From: Prunella strophiata
Taxonomy: Eukaryota; Chordata; Aves; Passeriformes; Prunellidae
Direction of reading: 5' to 3'
Assembly: GCA_036583965.1 (NCBI GenBank)
Contig: JAZBQD010000030.1
Span: forward strand, 53,693,551 to 53,757,550
Length of the DNA: 64,000 nucleotides
The number at the start of each line of letters is the position of its first letter. The first letter of the stretch is position 1. Positions 1 to 13,962 of this stretch are shown piece after piece. The position numbers were made by a program, and so were the translations under genes. The notes beneath the pieces are model-generated. The model saw nothing but the letters and a program-made list of their open reading frames with translations. It made no database searches and was not told where the DNA came from.

Positions 1-2012
1 TATGTGAGCGAACCCATGTGCACATGACATTTTTTTCAGTCCTACAGGTATTTGTGTGCAAATTTTCATCTGGGTCCAAAGGAAATTGAATTATTGTTTT
101 CTTGGCAAAAAGCTGTCTACTGTTCACGAGGGCAGTGCAATTTATAAGTGTGGGTTTTTTTCTCCTGCCATGATTTGCAGCAGAAGACAGATACTTGAAG
201 TTCTGGCAGTGGGTTGGCAGTGCCTGAGCTTGCAGCAGAACAGTTTTGTCTTGGCTGTGACAGCCACCCTGTGCAGGGCAGGGACCCTGGGAAAGCCCAT
301 TCTGCTGCTGCATCAAAGCCCACAGTGGTTCACCCACCAAAACTGACTGAGATTGAGGCTGAAAGTACATGAGAAGATTGGTTAACCATCAGTCAGCTTC
401 TGCAAAATCAGATTCTCAAAAATCAGTACTTTGTTTCCTCACAGTTTTGAAAAAAAAAAAAATAAACTGGCATAACAAATGTAATTAAAAATGAAATATA
501 TTTTTTTCCCATCTGTTTCTCATGCTTTTTTACTCCTGTAAGCCTCTGGCCAGCTGCCCCACCAAAGTCACATTTTCATGTATTTCCTTCTATCACAAAA
601 TCAAATTATTTCCTGAAAGAAACCCAGGAAAACTAGGAAACACATTGAACTGAGTTAGGGTCTAACCAAGACACTGGTTTTCTTTTGTAGGACTTCCAAA
701 ACAGGATAGACAGTACTGTTGCAACAGCCTCCATGAATGACACTTCTAGACCCATATCCATCTGGGAATGGGTTTATCAGCTGGAAGAGTCACTGCCAGT
801 CTCTGCTGGAGATGTGGGACTTGCACACTTTCCTGGGAGAGCCTTGGAGGTGTGCCCTTCTCCCACTGCAGCCAGGCCTGGGAGCTAGACAGTGGCCAGG
901 CTTCTCCAACCTCTTCTTGTCACTCTCTCACCAAGTAAAAGCTAAGATTAGCTCATGTACTGTTATTAATATTTCACTACTACTCCCTTTTGCAGCAAAT
1001 GGATGGTTTTGATCAATAATTCATGCTGGGTGTAGCCTATTAAATTTGAAGTGGGGTGTACGCTTTCCTGTTATTTATTTATCATTGCTTTTATTTTAAA
1101 GGGTGTTTTTCCCCTGCTCTTTCATTTTTCACTTGCTCAAATGCCTCTCCTCCAAAGTTCAGACTGCTTGCAGGAAATTAATCTTGTGCCTTATGACTTT
1201 TAAGTAAGACTAAGCTCTCTGCAAGGGCCCGAGACTGAGCCACAAGGAAAACTTTCAGACCCACTCAGCCACTTCAGTGCAGGAGATCTCTTTGAAACAA
1301 ATGACTTGGGGAATTTGGTAACAAATCTAACTGCTCAAAGCTGTGGCCTCAAGAGCTGTCTGCCTTTTGTTTCACAGGGATATTTGGCTACTTCTGCTGA
1401 GGGAACAACCTGCTCCAAGATCAGCAATCAGGTGTTGCCCTGTCCCCTCCTTTGCCAGTGGGGGCTGTTCTATTGGAACCTTCCTGCACACAGGTTTTGG
1501 GGAGTGTAAATCTTCCTGGGCTGGTTGCAGGTTGTTTCCCCTAGTTAGAAGTGGCCTTCTGCTTTGCTTTGTGAAAACAGTCTACTCATAGCTTATTTGA
1601 TTTTTGTGGCTCATCTTGATTCATGAATAAGATTGAAAAATAAAAATTGAAAATAAATTGAAAGCTGCACAAGTATGTGAAATCATAAACCAGTCTCCTG
1701 GCCTAGCTTTAACAGGCCATTTTCTTCCTGGTCATTCCTGTTCCGAGATCCAGGGGAAAGGATGAGGTTTGGAGAGCTGCTGATCTGAGAATTACCCTAC
1801 CAAAATCATGCTTTTCAGTATGACAGAACTTCTTTCTACATTCCTCTTTCTCCAGCCTTGCCAGTGTGTAAGCCCAGGTGTCCCTCCCTGACCAAGCATC
1901 AATGTCTTGTTGCTGATGGGCACTTGGGGCTGCCATATTTGCTGTGTGACACAGGCTTCCCTTCATTCACACCTGTGTGCATGGCATGGGCCATCACCCT
2001 CCATCCTCCCTG

Positions 2013-2269
2013 CCTCTCCTCTCCTCTCCTCTCCTCTCCTCTCCTCTCCTCTCCTCTCCTCTCCTCTCCTCTCCTCTCCTCTCCTCTCCTCTCCTCTCCT
2101 CTCCTCTCCTCTCCTCTCCTCTCCTCTCCTCTCCTCTCCTCTCCTCTCCTCTCCTCTCCTCTCCTCTCCTCTCCTCTCCTCTCCTCTCCTCTCCTCTCCT
2201 CTCCTCTCCTCTCCTCTCCTCTCCTCTCCTCTCCTCTCCTCTCCTCTCCTCTCCTCTCCTCTCCTCTCC
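2013..2269. repeat. CTCCT pentanucleotide microsatellite, about 51 copies
   Basis: The plus strand is an almost perfect tandem run of CTCCT (GGAGA-type on the minus strand) over about 257 bp, with no visible interruption. It is a pure polypyrimidine/polypurine tract with GG runs on the minus strand. It creates long open frames in several frames on both strands, all of which are low-complexity artefacts. Confidence 0.98.
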
Positions 2270-5200
2270 ATCGAGTCCTGCCATGGTTGAATGGGGGTCA
2301 GAGAGCAGGTTTCTCAGGGAGGGAGGGCACAGTGGCAGACCCCAGCTGCCTCTGGCCAGGGTAGAGCTGCCCCACTCCTTCCTGCATGAACAGATTTAGA
2401 CAAAGAATGAGATGCTCTTGTTGCACCAAGAGGCATTTCATGGTATCACAATTCCACCCCCCAGTATCCATGTTGTGACAGGTTCAATGGCATCACCCAG
2501 CTTTGCTCTGCATTCTCAAGGCTTTTCCTGGCATATATAATGCAGGAGGAATACAATGTACAAGTTGAGTTTCATATGCATTCTGCAAAGCCCCAGTCTG
2601 TGGTATTCTCTCTCCTGCAGAGATCACAGGTGGCATTTCAGGGTACACTGCTAACATAGACCCAGAAGTGGGTCACATTACCAACTGGCACCTGAGCACA
2701 TGCCATCAGAGTAATGACTCCTGCTTCACAAAGACTCATTTACCTTTCAACAGCATGGAGGTTCTCAGGGTCCATGTTCAGAGGCAGTTCAGTGCCTAAA
2801 TCACTAATGGTTACAGGTCAAAGTGTCACTGACTTTCACAGGAACAAGGACAGAGACACAAAATAAAGGTGCAATTCAGATAGCATCAAACGGTAGTGAG
2901 AAGTTACATCACATCCTCTGTACTTGTATTAGACTTGTGCAAGTATTATTTATTAAAATGAGATAATTTTAAAATAATTTCCGTTATTTTGATTTGCCCT
3001 AGTTTTTCATGGACCAGGATGATCCCTTTGAAGGGTTCATTTAAAATTGTGCTGTCATTTAGTCAAAGACACTTTGCAAGGTCCACAAGAAGCTTTCATT
3101 CAGCTGGAAGATCTGTACTGCAGTCTCCACTCTGCTCCCTACCACACTTTTCCCACCCAGAGCGTGGTCTACAGCCTGTGACCAAATCAGCTGTGGTGAG
3201 GCAGACGTGGCATTACATGAGTGTGATTTTGCAAAGTAATGGCTTTTGGAGAGAGCCATTTCCTGAAGCAGAAGCAGCCTGCAGGAAGGCAAAGTTCTCG
3301 GGAGATTGCAGTGGGCAGGTAAAAATGTGAGTGCCAGGAAAGGCCACCCCAAGAATACACTGCCCATAAGGAAATGACTGCCCTACAGCAGACCCCAGCT
3401 CCCTCCTCAGCTGGGGATCCCTCCTCCTGGCTGCCAGAACACAGCACTGCCAAGTCAGATGAAGCTGCTGGACCTCTTAGCAGATGCCCCAGATCCTTCA
3501 AATGTAATTCCCATTGATTGGTGGAAGTGGGATTACTGGTTCCTGCATGCTTTTTGCGTCGTCACTTATTTTGCTAAGAAACATCCAAGCCTCGTGGCAG
3601 GAGAACACAGGCAGTTTCTGCCCTTCCCAAGGCTCCCCAAGGCACCTGGGGTGAAGGGGAGGAAGGTGAGAGCCCTTTGGCAGCTGAGGAGGTTGAAGTG
3701 AAAGTGCTCTGTCACTCAGAGCTGTGGGGCTGACTCAGGGCTGGAGGCAAGGAGGAGAAAAGTCATGGAAGGGTTTGAAGCTCTGGTGACACAGTCTGGC
3801 TGATCTGCAGTGAAGTGTGACTGCATCACACAGGCAGCAGAATGGGAGTGTCAGCACTGCCAAAAGTACTGGGAAAGAAAGGCCCTTCAGGCACAGGCAC
3901 AATAAGGGGCAAGACTTTTGAAGTGTTGTAGTGGTGACAACAGCAGGGAAAAGATTGGTTTTGACCTTTTCAGCTGTGTCTCAGGGGCATGGTCTGTTAA
4001 CAACTATAGTCCTCCCTCTGCAAGTGATTGAAGCACAGTGCATGCTAATTTATGGTACTTAATTTATAGACAATCACCTTTGATATTTCCTAATGTCTTT
4101 TCCTGTAATTGGAGGACCACCCCTCTAACTTTTTTTACCTTTCATGCACATAAATCTCAAAGCAGCTGCATTGATATTTTAACCCTAAGACTGAAGCTGT
4201 AGGTCAAGTGTATTGTTTTTCTGAGGTGGAGACAGTAATGGACATTTAACTCAGTCCCACAGCACAGCCTGCCCTAACTACCAGCTGGCCTGTTCCTAGC
4301 CATAAGCATACTTTGTGGCAAAATGCAAGCTATTATATTGTAGAGTTACAATTCAACACCCTTCTAGGAAACAAGTACCACAGTAACAGCCTGCAGTATC
4401 CTGCCCTGTTTAAGAAATTACTTTAGAGACATCATTCTCATGGAATTGTCAGCAATAACACAAATGCCCACCACACAGGTACAAGTTAACCAGGAGCAGA
4501 TAACTATCACACTGTCCCACTGAAATGTGTTTCAGTGCTGCCCAGTACAATTGCTATGTGTGTGGTGCTTCAAGGATGCACAGTGCAGGGTTGGAATAGT
4601 GTGTCACGACAGGGCTTCAGCTGGGGTTGTATCTAAAGAATACCTAAGTTAATAATATTTGGTGAGACAGCATTATTAGCTATACAGTGACAATCCAGCA
4701 GGTCTTGAAATGAGGCAGAAAATGGGATTCATGATTCATCATGATTTCAAATATATATTTTTTGTTTATGTCTGCCTCATAAGTCCATCATACTTTAAAT
4801 CTGATCCTTGCTGTCCTTGTATTTCCAAGCTTGTTTGAGCACTTCTTTAGCACAGCTGGTGCCTGTGGGATGTGCTGGTACTGGATCAGTGCTGAGGACA
4901 CTGTGAGCTCAGTCTAGGTCACGCAAATGTAAAATACCACATGGCAGGGTAGAAACTGAGTTGCTTCCCTACCTTCTGCATAAGCTGTACCAACTCTAGA
5001 GAGGGTGCTAAGAGTGTTAAGCAAACATATCTGATAAGGAAACACCCAGTTTTCCTGTGCAAATAAGATGTTAGATTTAGAGCACACATCCCTTTGGTGC
5101 CTACTTCCTTATCTCAGAAAAGACATTGCAGCATTTAATGGGATGTCACGGAGACCAACAAAAGTAATTTAGGATTTGGAAAAGGTCTGTGAGAAAAAAG

Positions 5201-5849
5201 CTGAGACAAACCATCAGGCTGGTGTAAAATATCCTAGAAAACAAAGAGGAGCTATGGCACAGCCTATCAAATAATCAAATACTATAGAGGAAGTATTTTT
5301 TCAATAGAAGTGAGTAACCAAAAATGCCTGGAAAGTGTTTCAACGTACCTCTGAAGAGAGCCAATGTATGCTGATTCAAGGATGTATCTTAATTATGGAG
5401 ATTTGTTCATTCAAAGGGCTTCCTTGAATCTCTTTACAGCAGCATGTAGCTCATGGTCCACTGAATGGCAGCTTTTTCATTAAAGACATATACAGTTTGG
5501 TACTTATTTTCACCTGCCTGTTTTCAGAGGTAAAAGTCAGAACAGAAATTTTTGAAAAATCTGAAGGATGATTCTTCAGCCTGTGGAAAGTGGCAAGAAT
5601 CTTGCTGTTAAGGCAGGACATTTCTTAAAATCCCTGTGGGACTGATTAATAACTTTCTCTCTTGATGTGTTTTCAGATCTAAGGCTTCTGCAATGCTGCA
5701 TCATCAGAACTTGAAGTTTATATTTGCATCCATCAAACACTTTTATATGTGACCCTCAGTGCACTGGGAAACGTGTCCTTGATCTGTGTCAGTTGTGAGG
5801 TGGTGTGAAGAGCACCATGCTCCTTCTTAGGGCTTCCCTGTTCAATAAA

Positions 5850-6190
5850 GGGTTGGACAAACTGTAGGGAGACACCAGGATGGTACTGGGATGGATGCAC
5901 AACAGATCAGAGAACAGGGAGAGAGGGCTCATCTTGTTCCGCCTGGAGAGGAGAAGGCTGAGAGGGTTCTTGGCATCTACAGGAGCCTAATCAGAGCTCA
6001 CAGAGAAGATGGAGCCAGCCTTTTGTCAGCGGTGAACACTGATAATGAAAAGGTCACAAGCTGCATCAAAGGAAATTCCAACCACTTACATGGAAAAAGT
6101 TTTCACAGGGAGGGCAGTCAAACGTTGGCAGAGGTTGCTTGGCAATGCTGAGGAGTTTCCATGCCTGGTGACTGTGCCCCAGCCAGCCCT
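5850..6190 (+). mobile_element. CR1 LINE fragment, 3' part, plus orientation
   Basis: The sequence follows the 3' part of avian CR1 elements: a segment like 'ctggagaggagaaggctgag', then a block resembling 'ggaaattccaaccacttaca', then 'gttgcttggcaatgctgagg'. It is diverged, has no usable reading frame and shows no clear 3' terminus. Boundaries are approximate. Confidence 0.7.
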
Positions 6191-9100
6191 GCCTGGTGGA
6201 TGAGATGTCACTGCAGACCTTGCTGTTCCATACCTCAAATGTGGCTAGCCTTACCACAAGTAAGACAGAGGAGGAAGTGTTTTCAGCATGTGTGTGTTCT
6301 GTGAACAAGAACAGCAGTGAGAGGAAGCAGCCCTTATTGGAGGAGAAGTGAGGTGAAGAGGTAGAGACCAGAGAATGCTTTGTTTCCTTATAAAGACAAA
6401 AATCTATTGCACTATGGGGTTTTGTCACCACTCACTTCCCTCTCTGGGCTCAGTCGTGGGCTCATGCTCTTGGGCTTGCCTAGCTGGGCTGCAGAAAAGG
6501 AAGAGTTTCCTTGTCTGCAGTGACAACTGCTTTGCAGCTCCCCCACCCTACAAGAGGTTTGGTTTGAATAAGAAGTTCTGCCCTTTCCGTTGGACTTGCA
6601 GCTGCTGAGCTCTTCGTTGCTCTGACCCACTGCTTGAGCCCAGGAGGTAAGATCACAGCATCTGGTGGTTTTCTGGCAAGCTGCTCTCACTGAGGATCCC
6701 AGCAGTTTAACTGCACAGGAAATTGTGGCTGCTGTGAAAAGACAGAGCAGTTTCTGTATTAGTGTGAAGCATTTTCCACTAGTCTTGTGCACAGCATTTC
6801 TATTGACCTTCAGGAAAGTGTTTGATAGATTTAATTTGGCAGAGTGGTTTTTGGCTGAGGAGAATGGTAGTCTTGGAGTTGGCATTGGCTTGGAAGGGCA
6901 TGATAAAGTAAGAATCCATTATTTAGATTGCAGACTGGATCCATGTAAGAAGGTAATTTTAATTTCAGTGATGAAAAACACTGATTCATAAGTATAATGT
7001 ATTTTGGCTCGTAGTGCTTACAGTGTAATCTGCTGGCGGTTAGGACATTTATATCAGGTTTTTAGAAGTGTAATTTTACTTTCCAGGGGATAAATAAAAC
7101 TGATTCATGATAGAGCCTGATTGCAATAGGGACTTCTGCTTTTAAAATAGTGACATGAGGTGGTCCTAATGTTATATTTGCCTTTTAAGATCTTGACTGG
7201 TGAATCTGGTCAGGCTTGTCCCTTGCCTTCTTTGGGATTTCAGCTCAGGCTCTAGATGAATTGTGAGTTGTGAATATCTTCAGATATTTTAGGTGGTAGT
7301 ATTGCAAACAGGGGCCTCCAGACTTAACTCTCTTCTCTGTAAGAGCAGTAGCCTTGCTGGTTTTGTCATATAGCGATGTCCTCGGCACATGGATTTGGTT
7401 TGAACACTGATCAGTGGAACTTTAGGTCTTTGTTATCACAAAGTCTCAGACCAGGCTGGCTGACTGATCTCATACTGCTACAGGTGTCAGGTAAAGATGA
7501 TCTCTAGCAAATGCAGCTGGCTGCTCAGCAGATGGGGTTTGATCATCTTGCTAAAAGCAGATCACACCCTGACACCCCTCCTGTAGAAGCAGGGAAACTA
7601 CAGCATGTTTCACCTTCCTTCCGTCCTGCCTGCCCACAGGAGCAGGTTCTTCTGAGCTGGGGAAGCTCTCATGAGTAGACAGGAGATATGGAAACCCCCT
7701 CTGTGGTGGGAAACCCCACTGAGAAGCAGTGATAGAGCCAGGAGGGACTGGGAAGTACCTGCCTGCTTGCTGGTAACATGAGTGGGAATTTCTGCTTCCA
7801 TCCTGACCTTAAGGTCCAGATTTACTTAGCTCAGAAGCTGAAGGTCATAAAAGAGATGTATTATCTTACTGGGTTTGAATCTGCTTCCTCAACTGGACAA
7901 GAGTGTCTCCTTGGACTGAATATTATTATTGTCATAAATATTATTGTCATGTTTGTACTTAAACAAATCTAGCAGTGTTGCTCTTCTTCTCTTGCTCACA
8001 GAACCTGCCACACACTCCATTGTCTTGTATTTTGATCTCAATTTTTTGACCCTGTTTCTCTCTGATTTCGGTCACGAGCAGTTTAAAACAGCTGTGTAGC
8101 TTGGAGCAGAGTCATCTTGACAGAGAACCTACTGTAAAAGTCAATCTGATGTGTTTTTTATAAAGCATGAAAGAACTAGGAAGAGATTGAGTAGAGGGGA
8201 AGGAAGGAGACAAAGGGGATCAGGGGAGTACTGTGCATTCAGAAATGTAGCTCATTTTCATACCCAGCCTCTTCATGCAAAACAGCAGACTCCAGTGAAA
8301 TGCTGATTGCAAAACGTAAAATATATATCAAAATGAAAAATATTTAGGAAAAAATCTGAAAGAGTATTTAGGTGCTGCAGGACAGGAGCACAGGAGGGTC
8401 TGTTGGATGCTCTGTGCATTTCTGCAGTCATCCAAGGGGAAAGCTGTAGGATGGGAAATAAATTCCTGCCCCTTGATGAAACAAGTAGGGTGTCCTGGAC
8501 ATGGAGGCTGTGCCACCAAGCAGGAGAGTGGCATGTGAGTGGCATGAGAGGGACATCCAGTGACCAGGCTTGGGGAGCATAGGCATAAAGCCAAATCATT
8601 CTTCAGAGGAAAGGGGAGCAGGAGGACTGTGCCTTCTGCTGCTCCAGCTCCTGCTTGAGTTCCCCCTGCACACTACAGTGTGGTGCTGTGCTTCAGTTCC
8701 TCCCAGCACAGCACCATCACAGGATGGGGGTCCAAGCAACAGCACAGCTGGTAAGGAGGGCTGTGTTCAGATGTGCTCTTCTTTTTCTGGTCTGATTTTG
8801 TGGGTGGAAGGGCCTGGTCACTGCTGGGATCACTGAGGTGTCCTGCAAAACTGAGGACAGAATTCAACTCCTGGCATGGAGATTCATAAATCCTTGTGGA
8901 ACCAGGAAAATGCAAATATGTGTTTGTGTGTAAAAACCTCCTTTTTACAGCTGGAACATGTTTTTAATATTTTCTGTGCACAGGGGAACTGTTTTTCTGC
9001 AAATGAACTGGAAGCAGAGGCTGTCTTCTCTTTTTCTTGCATCAGTTACCAGGCTTCCACAGCACATTTGGGTCAGTACTTCGTGACCTAACCTCTTGCC

Positions 9101-12100
9101 CTCAGGCTGAAGCACACAGGAATAGGAAGAGAAGATTTTACCTGTCTTTCCAGGGTTTTATGCCCATCTGCCACCCCAGCTGTGCTGGGGCAGAGCTGGG
9201 ATAGATTCTCATACCTATATCCAAAGCAAACCCTGCAGATGCTCTCCTCTTCTCCCACCTTTGTTAGTGAAGATGGAGCTGGCTGGGACAGGGCTTTCCA
9301 TGCCAAATGGAACACCTGCTGAATGACTGAAGCTGCTTGACAGTTTGAGAATCAAAATGTTCCTTTATCTATGGAAAATCTTTCTCACTTAAAAGCTAGC
9401 TTGCCTGTGTTGATAAAGAGAAGAGAAAGATAAGTGACCCAACAAGAAATGCAGTGTACTGGAATCAATTTTTTTTTTTTCCAAGAAAAATTCTACAGAC
9501 ACTGATTGAAAAATAATATGCATCTATATGCTGTGTCCCTAGTAGGATGTATCTGACAGATACAAGACACACAAGGAGAGTATTTATAGGTTCAGGGCTC
9601 TGCTTTTTCAATGGCTTAATTTCCTTGAAGGATTAGCTCGTCCTGCCACTGAGTGGTATATTGGAAAGAGATCTCCATCTCTTTCCAGACCCTGTGGATT
9701 TTCCCTTCCTAAGTCCTGTTGACCAGCATTTGATTTAGGACTCAGGCAGCACACTGACAAATAAGGTCCTTTATGAAATGGAACATTAACAAATAACTCA
9801 TGGGCATCACTGGGTTCTTTCTGAACAGTGATAAATGTCTTTTCTCAGTATTTTTTTTTTAATTTTATAAGAAAAAAACAGATAAAGTGCAACATCTTAA
9901 TAATCCCAGTGCCTACATACATGGTAAGATTTGCTGTTGCAGGCACCAGTCTTTTAAAAAACCTTTAAGGCAAAGATTGTCATTTATTGTGGGCTAAAAC
10001 ATGAATCTTTGTAATGTACTAGGGAGGAAGTATTTGCCATATCTTCAGAAAGACTCCTCTCGGTGTCTTGAATGCTGATTTAAACAGCAAGATGCCACCC
10101 AAACTGAAGGTAGTGTGATCCAAGTTACCCATTGCTAACAGAACAAAGGATGTTTCTGTCTACTTTAGGATTTAAAATATAGCTCAGCATCTTTGAGGAA
10201 ATTTAAAAATACTCTTATTTATCTGTAGTAATTTCAGTAGGGAGAGTGTCATTGCCCAGCACGCACAACATGAAAAACTAACTTTTTTTAATGAATCATC
10301 TCATGTGTTTGAAATGTTGCAGTTTGTGCTTCTTAAATGATTTTCAAAGTCCTTGTGTAAGAAATGTGTCTAAATGGCATGTGGTTCCAAACATGTTTGT
10401 GTTTGCTGATATTGTCAGCCTTGGTGAGCAGCTGTTTGAGTAACTCACCAGCATGGAGGAGAGATATGAACTCTAGTTTTCATCTTACATCATGAGCAGA
10501 AAGAAAGCTGTCACAAAACAATATCCACTCAGTCTGCCTGGAAGCTGTGACACCAAACAAGAATAAAGGACATGGATGGGATTGTTTGTTTGTCTAAGAA
10601 GGCTGGATACCCCTGAGCTATCACTGTGAATGATCTCTGGCAGCTCACTTTAATGTAGCATTGAAGCTACTGTCCTATTTTGCTGTGGGTGCAGTATGGA
10701 TCACCCTGTTGGTGCAGGGATGTAAGCACATTATTTTGATCAGAACTGTAAGAGAAAGTAACAGCTAATAATAAATATGTAGGAGAAAAGCATGATAGTA
10801 GCAAATATGCTAAGACTGAAGTTTAATTGGAAGATAAACTATTCTGGATTAGGCAAAAGGATGTGTTTGGCTGATCGTTGACAAGATGGCTTTGCCTGCT
10901 ACATTTTAGTTGAAGGTTTTTTGCTGATGAGCACAAGATGAAACTTTCAAATTGAGGAACTTCTAGCCACACTTCTGTAGTTTTGTAGCATTGATTCTTC
11001 TTTCAACATGTATAGTTTATCTTTTTCTCACCCTTTAGTGACAAGGAAAATGGCAAAAACTTGTCTCCAGAAGGAAAGAATCAGAACCTTACTCAAAAAT
11101 CTTCTCTTGTCTCCTCCTCAGCCCTCCACACTGTAGGAAATCAGCTGAGACAAATCATTTGAACAGAAGTGCATATGGATTAATTATGGACTTATGTGTG
11201 GTATCTTGTGAGAAAAAGGTAGAGGGAAATATTTCTGGGAAGGAATATCCTATCAGGGATATTCTGAAGAGTGCCCAGGAATAGGCAGGTATGCAAAGGT
11301 GCAATAAATATGGGACAAATATTGAATATGTCCGAGATATTCTTGTTTTCTCTTGTACTTTTCTGGCCTCCAAGATGCTTCAGATCTATCACAAGAGTTT
11401 CTGCACAATTCTAAGGACTCTTCTCTCAATCCTCCCTGCTGATGGCATGACCCAGGCCAGGCTGTGCCTTGGGGGAGGATTGCTGGGGCTGCCTCTTTGA
11501 TGTCAGCTGGGAGGGAAAGTCTAATGCAGAAGAGAGCTGGGGAAGTATTCCCCAGCCCTTACAGAAAGCTGGAAATTGAATTTGTGAGTGAGATAAGAAA
11601 GAGAAAAGGAGCTGGAGCTATGAGCTCTGGCAAAGTGAAAGGCAGAGTTTTGTGTGTGCAGGGGGACGGTCTCACACTGCCCCATGAAATTCTGACAGCT
11701 CTGTTTTGCAACAGCCAGTGCCTCTTATTTCATCACTTTCAGAAAAAAAATAAAGTTTGAAGAGAAGATAGCAGGAAATTTATATATGCCAGGGAACATG
11801 TGTCATGTCACTCTCCAACAGCTAGACAAGTTATCATATAATTAGCAAAGTACTAGTGCATTAACAAAGCAAAGCCCTGATGGTAGAAAGGGAGTAAATT
11901 TTAGTAGTGTCTTTGACTTTCTTGACACCAAATTCAGAGTTAAGTTGTTCCTGGCTAAATATGTTTGTGAGAGGTAATGTTGTCCCATGAAATGTGCTTT
12001 TTTTTTGTTTTAGGGGAAAGGTACAACTTTATGTCTATCTATAAAGTAGCACTTCAAGATTTTCAGTGCCTTGCTGGCAACAAAGCTTAAACACCAGAGC

Positions 12101-13933
12101 AGTGGAGAAAAGTATCAAACAAGGTAACCATTTAATAAAAGTCTTGGAAACCTTGAGGTTTTAATGGCTTTGCCATTTATTATTTATAGTGCATGGTGGG
12201 TGTACACTTTGCCAAGCAATGCATAACCAGGCAGCTTCTCTGAGTATGGCTTCAAAATCGAAAAGAAAATGAAAGAACATCAATATCACTGTGTTTCAAT
12301 TTAGCAATTATGTTCAGATTTAAGATTATTTTAGTTCTTCCTTTAAATTCCAGTCTAAAAATAGTTTTTTGTTGGATCTCTTAAAACATCAGTGTGGTCA
12401 TAGGTTCTTCTGAGGACAAGGTCAAATAAAAGGAAGCTTTAGGGCACGGCTGTGACATAGTTGGTTTGGAAATGATGGCAGGGAAGGGAGAGCTGTGCTA
12501 GAGGCTCTTTTGGTACCAGTTTGCTTGTATTCTCAGCAGCTTAGGTGAGAACCTCTTCCCTTTTTCACACCAGCCAGTAACTCAGCAGTCTTCTGAGGAG
12601 AAAAGAGTGTATTTGCACAACTTTATGTTTTGCTTTTGCAATAGTGGGCTTATGCTGCTTACCAAACAAGAATGAAGTGTCGCTTCCAGGCAATGTTGTA
12701 ATCCGGATGTCCTGAAGCCATCTGAATCTCAGACTGTCTCAGGGAGTTTTCTCTTTTCCTTCTGAATGTTTATTACCTTCCATTTATTTCTTGTTAGCAG
12801 TTCCACTGCCTTTCTTGCACTGACCCAGGGAGCTGTCTTCCCCTCCTCAGCATCCTGCCTCAGCATCTAAGCACGTGCTTTCACCTCATTCTCCCTAAGA
12901 CACTTCAGCTCTTTCACTGATCTTCCATCACACCAAGTTCAAGATCCCTCCTCCCAGCTGCTCCTGATCTTCAGTAGCTCATCTGTGCTGACAGCTAAGC
13001 TGTTTGTGCTCAGTCTATACCAAACTCCCCTCTGTCTTGCCAAACCTCTCCCCTGCTCAGCTTTTCTCTTTGCTTCTGGCCATACATCACTTTGCTCAAA
13101 GCCATTGCCTGGTTCTCCCTTTGCTCCTTCCTCAGATGGCTCCTCAACAAATGTTCCCTCCAAAGGAGCTCTTTCAACTTGTTCACATTGCCCATCATCA
13201 TTGCTCAGCCACATATTCTCCTTTGCTCTTGTATCATCCTCTGCATCTTTTCTCTGCATCTTGCCTGGTCATACTGATTTTGCAAACAGTTTGGAGTGGA
13301 GCAGTGCACTGTGTGCTTACAATGCCTTGTGAGTTATCAGTGATTGGACTATTCACCCAGGATTGTTGGATGCCCTCTTGATGGGATGCCCAAAGTATTT
13401 TCAGTTTGCATTTTCAGGGATGGTGAAGTGCTGAAAGAGGTTGAACCCTAGAACATGGCTCTGCTCTTGGCTGGTTAAATCAGTAAAAAATACTGGGCCT
13501 GACCTCTCCCACTACTGTCCAGAAGCATTTTACCCCTCTCTGTGCCTAAATATTAATCATTTAATGATTTAAGCAAAATAAGTATTTTAAATACTAAAAG
13601 GTGGCTTTTTGAAAGGGGATTTCCTCCTTTTTTCTGATGTGTGTTACTAAAGCTTTGGACTTTTACTCACTTGATTTCCTTATGTTTTGTTTTTCCTACT
13701 TGAACAATTTAAAAAAATGACAGTGATTTTTTTGTGGGGAATAACTCTGAAGCCTTTAATCTAAAAATTCTGCTGCCTTTCTGAATCTGACTGTTGTGAA
13801 ACCACAGTGGGGTATTAATCAGCAACACCCAGTGGATTTAGATACTGAAGTGACAGGCTGAAGTCAAGAGGTGCTATGAGGGTGAAACTGTAGAAGCTCA
13901 GTTGTGTTGGAGCAGGCAGTGACCATCCTTCTG

Positions 13934-13962
13934 TCACCTGAGGACAGCCACCCCTCAGGTGA
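13934..13962. repeat. Perfect 10-bp inverted repeat with paired CAGGTG E-boxes
   Basis: TCACCTGAGG (13934-13943) is followed after 9 nt by its exact reverse complement CCTCAGGTGA (13953-13962). Each arm holds a CACCTG/CAGGTG E-box core. It lies about 2 kb upstream of the first LCP1 coding exon. The function is unknown. Confidence 0.75.

Noticed and set aside
1858..2399. Several overlapping open frames on both strands over 100 codons
   Set aside because: They are translations of the CTCCT array with repeating Leu-Ser-Ser-Pro or Arg-Gly-Glu-Glu units and have no independent coding support.
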